This document shows positions 55,710 through 58,286 of a stretch of DNA of 58,286 nt, piece by piece. The position numbers and the translations under genes are program-made. The stretch's first letter is position 1. Each line of letters starts with the position of its first letter. The notes under the pieces were generated by a model, which made no database searches, had not been told where the DNA came from, and worked only from the letters and a program-made list of their open reading frames with translations. Origin of the DNA: Burkholderiales bacterium PBB3 (lineage in GTDB: Bacteria > Pseudomonadota > Gammaproteobacteria > Burkholderiales > Burkholderiaceae_C); assembly GCA_002256115.1 (NCBI GenBank), contig NKIK01000030.1:1-58286 (forward strand). The letters are read 5' to 3'.

Positions 55710-56405
55710 TTAAGCAGCAATCGTCTGGAGGTCAACGCGAACGCCAACACCCATCGTGGACGAAACTGCCACCTTGCGCAGGTACAAACCTTTGCTGGAA
55801 GCTGGCTTGGCTTTGGTCAAAGCGTCGACCAATGCGGCCAAGTTGCCTTGCAACTGAGCTGAGTCGAATGAACGACGACCAATGGTCGAATGAACGATAC
55901 CGGCTTTGTCAACGCGGAATTGGACTTGACCTGCCTTGGCATTTTTAACAGCCGTAGCAACATCAGGCGTCACGGTGCCAACCTTGGGGTTAGGCATCAA
56001 ACCACGGGGTCCGAGGATCTGACCCAGAGTACCCACAATGCGCATCGCATCAGGCGCAGCAATCACGATGTCGAAAGGCATGTCGCCAGCCTTGACCATC
56101 GCAGCCAGATCATCCATACCGACGATATCAGCGCCAGCAGCCTTGGCTTCTTCAGCCTTAGCGCCCTGGGCGAACACCGCTACGCGCTTGGTCTTACCAG
56201 TGCCGTTCGGCAGAACCACGGCACCGCGCACCACTTGGTCTGACTTCTTGGCATCGATACCGAGTTGCACCGCTACGTCGATGGATTCATCGAACTTAGC
56301 GTTGGCAAACTCTTTGACCAAACCCAGAGCGTCGCTCAGCGGATACAGCTTATTGGTATCTACTTTGCCTGTTTGGGCTTTTTGCTTTTTAGTTAGTTTG
56401 GACAT
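55710..56405 (-). CDS. rplA: 50S ribosomal protein L1
   Basis: A 231-residue two-domain protein of the L1 stalk, involved in tRNA exit. Conserved segments: [20 protein letters not shown] near the N-terminus, [29 protein letters not shown] in the middle, and [14 protein letters not shown] late. The ATG follows the rplK stop directly with no gap. In E. coli L1 represses its own operon. Confidence 0.98.
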   Translation of the reverse strand: MSKLTKKQKAQTGKVDTNKLYPLSDALGLVKEFANAKFDESIDVAVQLGIDAKKSDQVVRGAVVLPNGTGKTKRVAVFAQGAKAEEAKAAGADIVGMDDLAAMVKAGDMPFDIVIAAPDAMRIVGTLGQILGPRGLMPNPKVGTVTPDVATAVKNAKAGQVQFRVDKAGIVHSTIGRRSFDSAQLQGNLAALVDALTKAKPASSKGLYLRKVAVSSTMGVGVRVDLQTIAA

Positions 56406-56837
56406 TTACACGCCCTCCGAAGTCACACCCATGGAACGGGCTGTACCAGCGATAGTGCGCACAGCACCTTCCAGGTCAGCAGCGTTCATGTCTTTCATTT
56501 TGATCTTTGCAATCTCTTCGAGCTGCGCGCGAGTGATCTTGCCAACTTTGTCTACGTGCGGACGGGCGGAGCCCTTGTCCAACTTGATAGCCTTCTTGAT
56601 CAGCACAGTGGCTGGAGGCGTCTTGATGACGAACGTGAAGCTCTTGTCAGCATAGGCCGTGATAACCACGGGCAATGGCAGACCTGGCTCAACACCTTGA
56701 GTCTGCGCATTGAATGCCTTGCAGAACTCCATGATGTTCAAACCACGTTGACCCAAAGCGGGGCCGATGGGGGGGGATGGGTTGGCCTTGCCAGCTGGAA
56801 CTTGCAGCTTCACAAAACCGACGATTTTTTTCGCCAT
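56406..56837 (-). CDS. rplK: 50S ribosomal protein L11
   Basis: A 143-residue protein of the GTPase-associated centre. It starts [20 protein letters not shown], followed by [20 protein letters not shown] and the C-terminal rRNA-binding domain ending in [11 protein letters not shown]. Length is normal. It is separated from nusG by 134 bp that hold only a small CCTGAGG/CCTCAGG hairpin at the nusG stop. Confidence 0.98.
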   Translation of the reverse strand: MAKKIVGFVKLQVPAGKANPSPPIGPALGQRGLNIMEFCKAFNAQTQGVEPGLPLPVVITAYADKSFTFVIKTPPATVLIKKAIKLDKGSARPHVDKVGKITRAQLEEIAKIKMKDMNAADLEGAVRTIAGTARSMGVTSEGV

Positions 56838-56971
56838 GATTACTCCTTACGGGTCAAACGCTTAAGCCTGAACACTCAGACCGCTGCTTCCCGGGGTTAA
56901 CGACTCTTTAAAACCATTCGCACCGAGTCGGAAAATGCGAACTGTAAATCTTTAAACCTACCCTGAGGGCC

Positions 56972-57562
56972 TCAGGTCTTTTCAACCTGAGAGAACTCAA
57001 GCTCAACCGGTGTGGAGCGACCAAAAATCGTGACTGACACGCGCACCTTGCTCTTCTCGTAGTTGACGTCTTCGACGGAACCATTGAAGTCGGTGAACGG
57101 ACCTTCCTTGACGCGAATGTACTCACCCACCACAAACTCGACCTTATGGCGTGGTTTGTCTGTACCTTCTTGCATCTGGTTGACGATCTTCATCACTTCA
57201 GCTTCGGAGATAGGAGCTGGGCGATTCTTTGCACCACCCACAAAACCCGTTACCTTATTGGTGTGCTTGACCAGATGCCAAGTGTCATCATCCATGACCA
57301 TTTCGACCAAGACATAGCCGGGAAAGAACTTGCGTTCCGTGGTCTTCTTTTGGCCATTCTTGACTTCCACCACCTCTTCCATGGGGACCAGAATGCGGCC
57401 AAACTTGTCTTGCATGCCCGAGCGCTGAATACGCTCCAGAATGTTGCGTTCAACAGCCTTTTCCATACCCGAATAGGCATGCACCACGTACCAACGCAGC
57501 GCGGGATTCACCGGCGCTGCAACGGGGGTATCTTCGGAAGGGGTCGCCAGAACGTCTGTCAT
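56972..57562 (-). CDS. nusG: transcription termination/antitermination factor NusG
   Basis: A 196-residue protein that binds RNA polymerase and couples it to Rho or the ribosome. The NGN domain ([47 protein letters not shown]) is followed by a KOW domain ([20 protein letters not shown]). ATG 57562 overlaps the secE stop by one base (TAATG). The N-terminal ~20 residues before the NGN domain are an extra Pro/Ala-rich tail. Confidence 0.97.
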   Translation of the reverse strand: MTDVLATPSEDTPVAAPVNPALRWYVVHAYSGMEKAVERNILERIQRSGMQDKFGRILVPMEEVVEVKNGQKKTTERKFFPGYVLVEMVMDDDTWHLVKHTNKVTGFVGGAKNRPAPISEAEVMKIVNQMQEGTDKPRHKVEFVVGEYIRVKEGPFTDFNGSVEDVNYEKSKVRVSVTIFGRSTPVELEFSQVEKT

Positions 57563-57945
57563 TATTTTTTCCAGCCCAAAATCAAGTCGTAGAAAAGCCA
57601 CTCAAGCGTTTTGTCAGTCATCCACAAAAACAGCGCCATGATCAACACAAAGCCAAAAACATAGGCAGTAATTTGGATCGCCTCTTTGCGAGCAGGCCAT
57701 ACAACCTTGAGCACCTCGCGCCAAGCATCACGCCCAAAAGCTACCAGTTGCCGCCCCGACTCGGAAGCAAAGAAAACCACCAAGGCAGCAACCAAGCCGA
57801 GCAGCAGTACGGACCATTGAATCAAAGCACCTTGCTTGCTCAACAGGTAAAAACCCGCCAACGCAGCCACCACCAAAACGACAGCAACACCCAACTTGGC
57901 CTTGTCCGCTCCCGTACTTATTGTTTCAACCTGTGAGGTGGCCAT
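57562..57945 (-). CDS. secE: preprotein translocase subunit SecE
   Basis: A 127-residue inner-membrane protein. About three membrane spans are seen, and the conserved SecE motif ([19 protein letters not shown]) precedes the last helix, as in the E. coli three-span form. ATG 57945 gives the usual start [10 protein letters not shown]; a longer frame exists but lacks support. It is coupled to nusG and follows tRNA-Trp. Confidence 0.93.
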   Translation of the reverse strand: MATSQVETISTGADKAKLGVAVVLVVAALAGFYLLSKQGALIQWSVLLLGLVAALVVFFASESGRQLVAFGRDAWREVLKVVWPARKEAIQITAYVFGFVLIMALFLWMTDKTLEWLFYDLILGWKK

Positions 57946-58000
57946 ATCTTTTATGTTTCGCGTTTCTAAATCAATCTGTTTTCGCAAGCTCAAGACACCG

Positions 58001-58025
58001 AAGCCCGCTAGAGCCTAGCGGGCTT
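58001..58025. repeat. 11 bp hairpin between tRNA-Trp and secE
   Basis: AAGCCCGCTAG and CTAGCGGGCTT are perfect arms with a 3 nt loop. No T-run follows on the minus strand, so it is more likely a processing or partial-termination hairpin than a full terminator. Confidence 0.55.
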
Positions 58026-58053
58026 GGAGGCCACCGGGTTTTCACCTATCGGG

Positions 58054-58129
58054 TGGCAGGGGCAGTAGGAATCGAACCTACAACCTTCGGTTTTGGAGAC
58101 CGACGCTCTGCCAATTGAGCTATACCCCT
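58054..58129 (-). tRNA. tRNA-Trp(CCA)
   Basis: Minus strand: acceptor AGGGGTA paired with TGCCCCT (final pair T-wobble region), D-loop AGCTCAATTGGCAGAGC, anticodon loop CTCCAAA with CCA, T-arm GGTTCGATTCC and encoded CCA. Its place between tuf and secE is standard in betaproteobacteria. Confidence 0.95.
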
Positions 58130-58183
58130 ATTGTTCTAAGCAGTTGAGAGGACAGAGCTAAAGATCTGTCCCGCAAACATGTT

Positions 58184-58286
58184 TTAAGCAATGATCTTGG
58201 CAACCACACCAGCGCCCACGGTACGACCGCCTTCGCGGATCGCAAAACGCAGACCTTCTTCCATGGCGATCGGGTTGATCAGCTTC
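58184..58286 (-). CDS. tuf: elongation factor Tu, C-terminal end (5' partial)
   Basis: Only the last 33 codons are in the window. They read [20 protein letters not shown], then [13 protein letters not shown] and TAA, the C-terminus of EF-Tu domain III. The rest lies beyond the window edge. Two tuf copies are usual in this group. Confidence 0.95.

Overview
The window reads as chromosomal DNA of a betaproteobacterium of the order Burkholderiales, most likely Comamonadaceae (Rhodoferax/Polaromonas-like). This rests on the tuf-tRNA-Trp-secE-nusG-rplKAJL-rpoBC block, on the rsmB-DUF4390-ntrY-ntrX neighbourhood with an NtrX that lacks the AAA+ domain, on the hemE-priA order, on high GC coding sequence, and on a dispersed AGCTGCTCCCGC-type repeat of a kind I associate with this family. 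The assignment is inference from gene content, not from a database search.

Layout. 1-6.7 kb: the 3' part of a secreted zinc metalloprotease, an EamA transporter and a TonB-dependent receptor; a decayed second copy of the EamA 3' end lies on the far side of the receptor. 6.7-15.2 kb: a tight run of eight minus-strand genes that are mostly exported: a Pro-rich mini-protein, a DsbA-like oxidoreductase, a Cys-rich exoprotein with a duplicated cysteine motif, a multidomain lectin-like exoprotein, a TPR-secretin, a formyltransferase, a TAXI binding protein and a pentapeptide-repeat protein. A divergent LuxR-type response regulator and hybrid histidine kinase (15.3-17.7 kb) share an 81 bp intergenic region with it, which holds a perfect 14 bp palindrome. 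17.7-18.7 kb: an insertion-sequence graveyard. 18.7-28 kb: CPBP protease, small phosphatase, creatininase-type hydrolase, B12/radical SAM protein, DUF167, DsbD, CoA-binding protein, a PIN/antitoxin pair and hemE. 28-39.4 kb: priA, a DUF4143 ATPase between identical 51 bp direct repeats, a membrane protein, GNAT, AEC transporter, and a lipoprotein-MORN-rep cluster. 39.4-45.8 kb: a hypothetical gene, tRNA-Gly and tRNA-Phe, ntrX, ntrY, DUF4390, rsmB and lemA. 45.9-58.3 kb: the transcription/translation block ending in tuf, all on the minus strand.

Most striking. (1) Three copies of a roughly 95 bp palindromic element lie in frame inside protein-coding genes, one in priA and two in opposite orientations in the B12/radical SAM gene. 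Stem sequences differ between copies while pairing is kept. They resemble in concept the Rickettsia palindromic elements, but I know of no such family described for Comamonadaceae. (2) The eight-gene exported-protein operon with its own orphan secretin, thiol oxidase and adjacent two-component system may be an undescribed surface or secretion system. (3) A second, shorter dispersed repeat supplies a stop codon, a C-terminal tail and part of a signal peptide to host genes, and brackets one gene.
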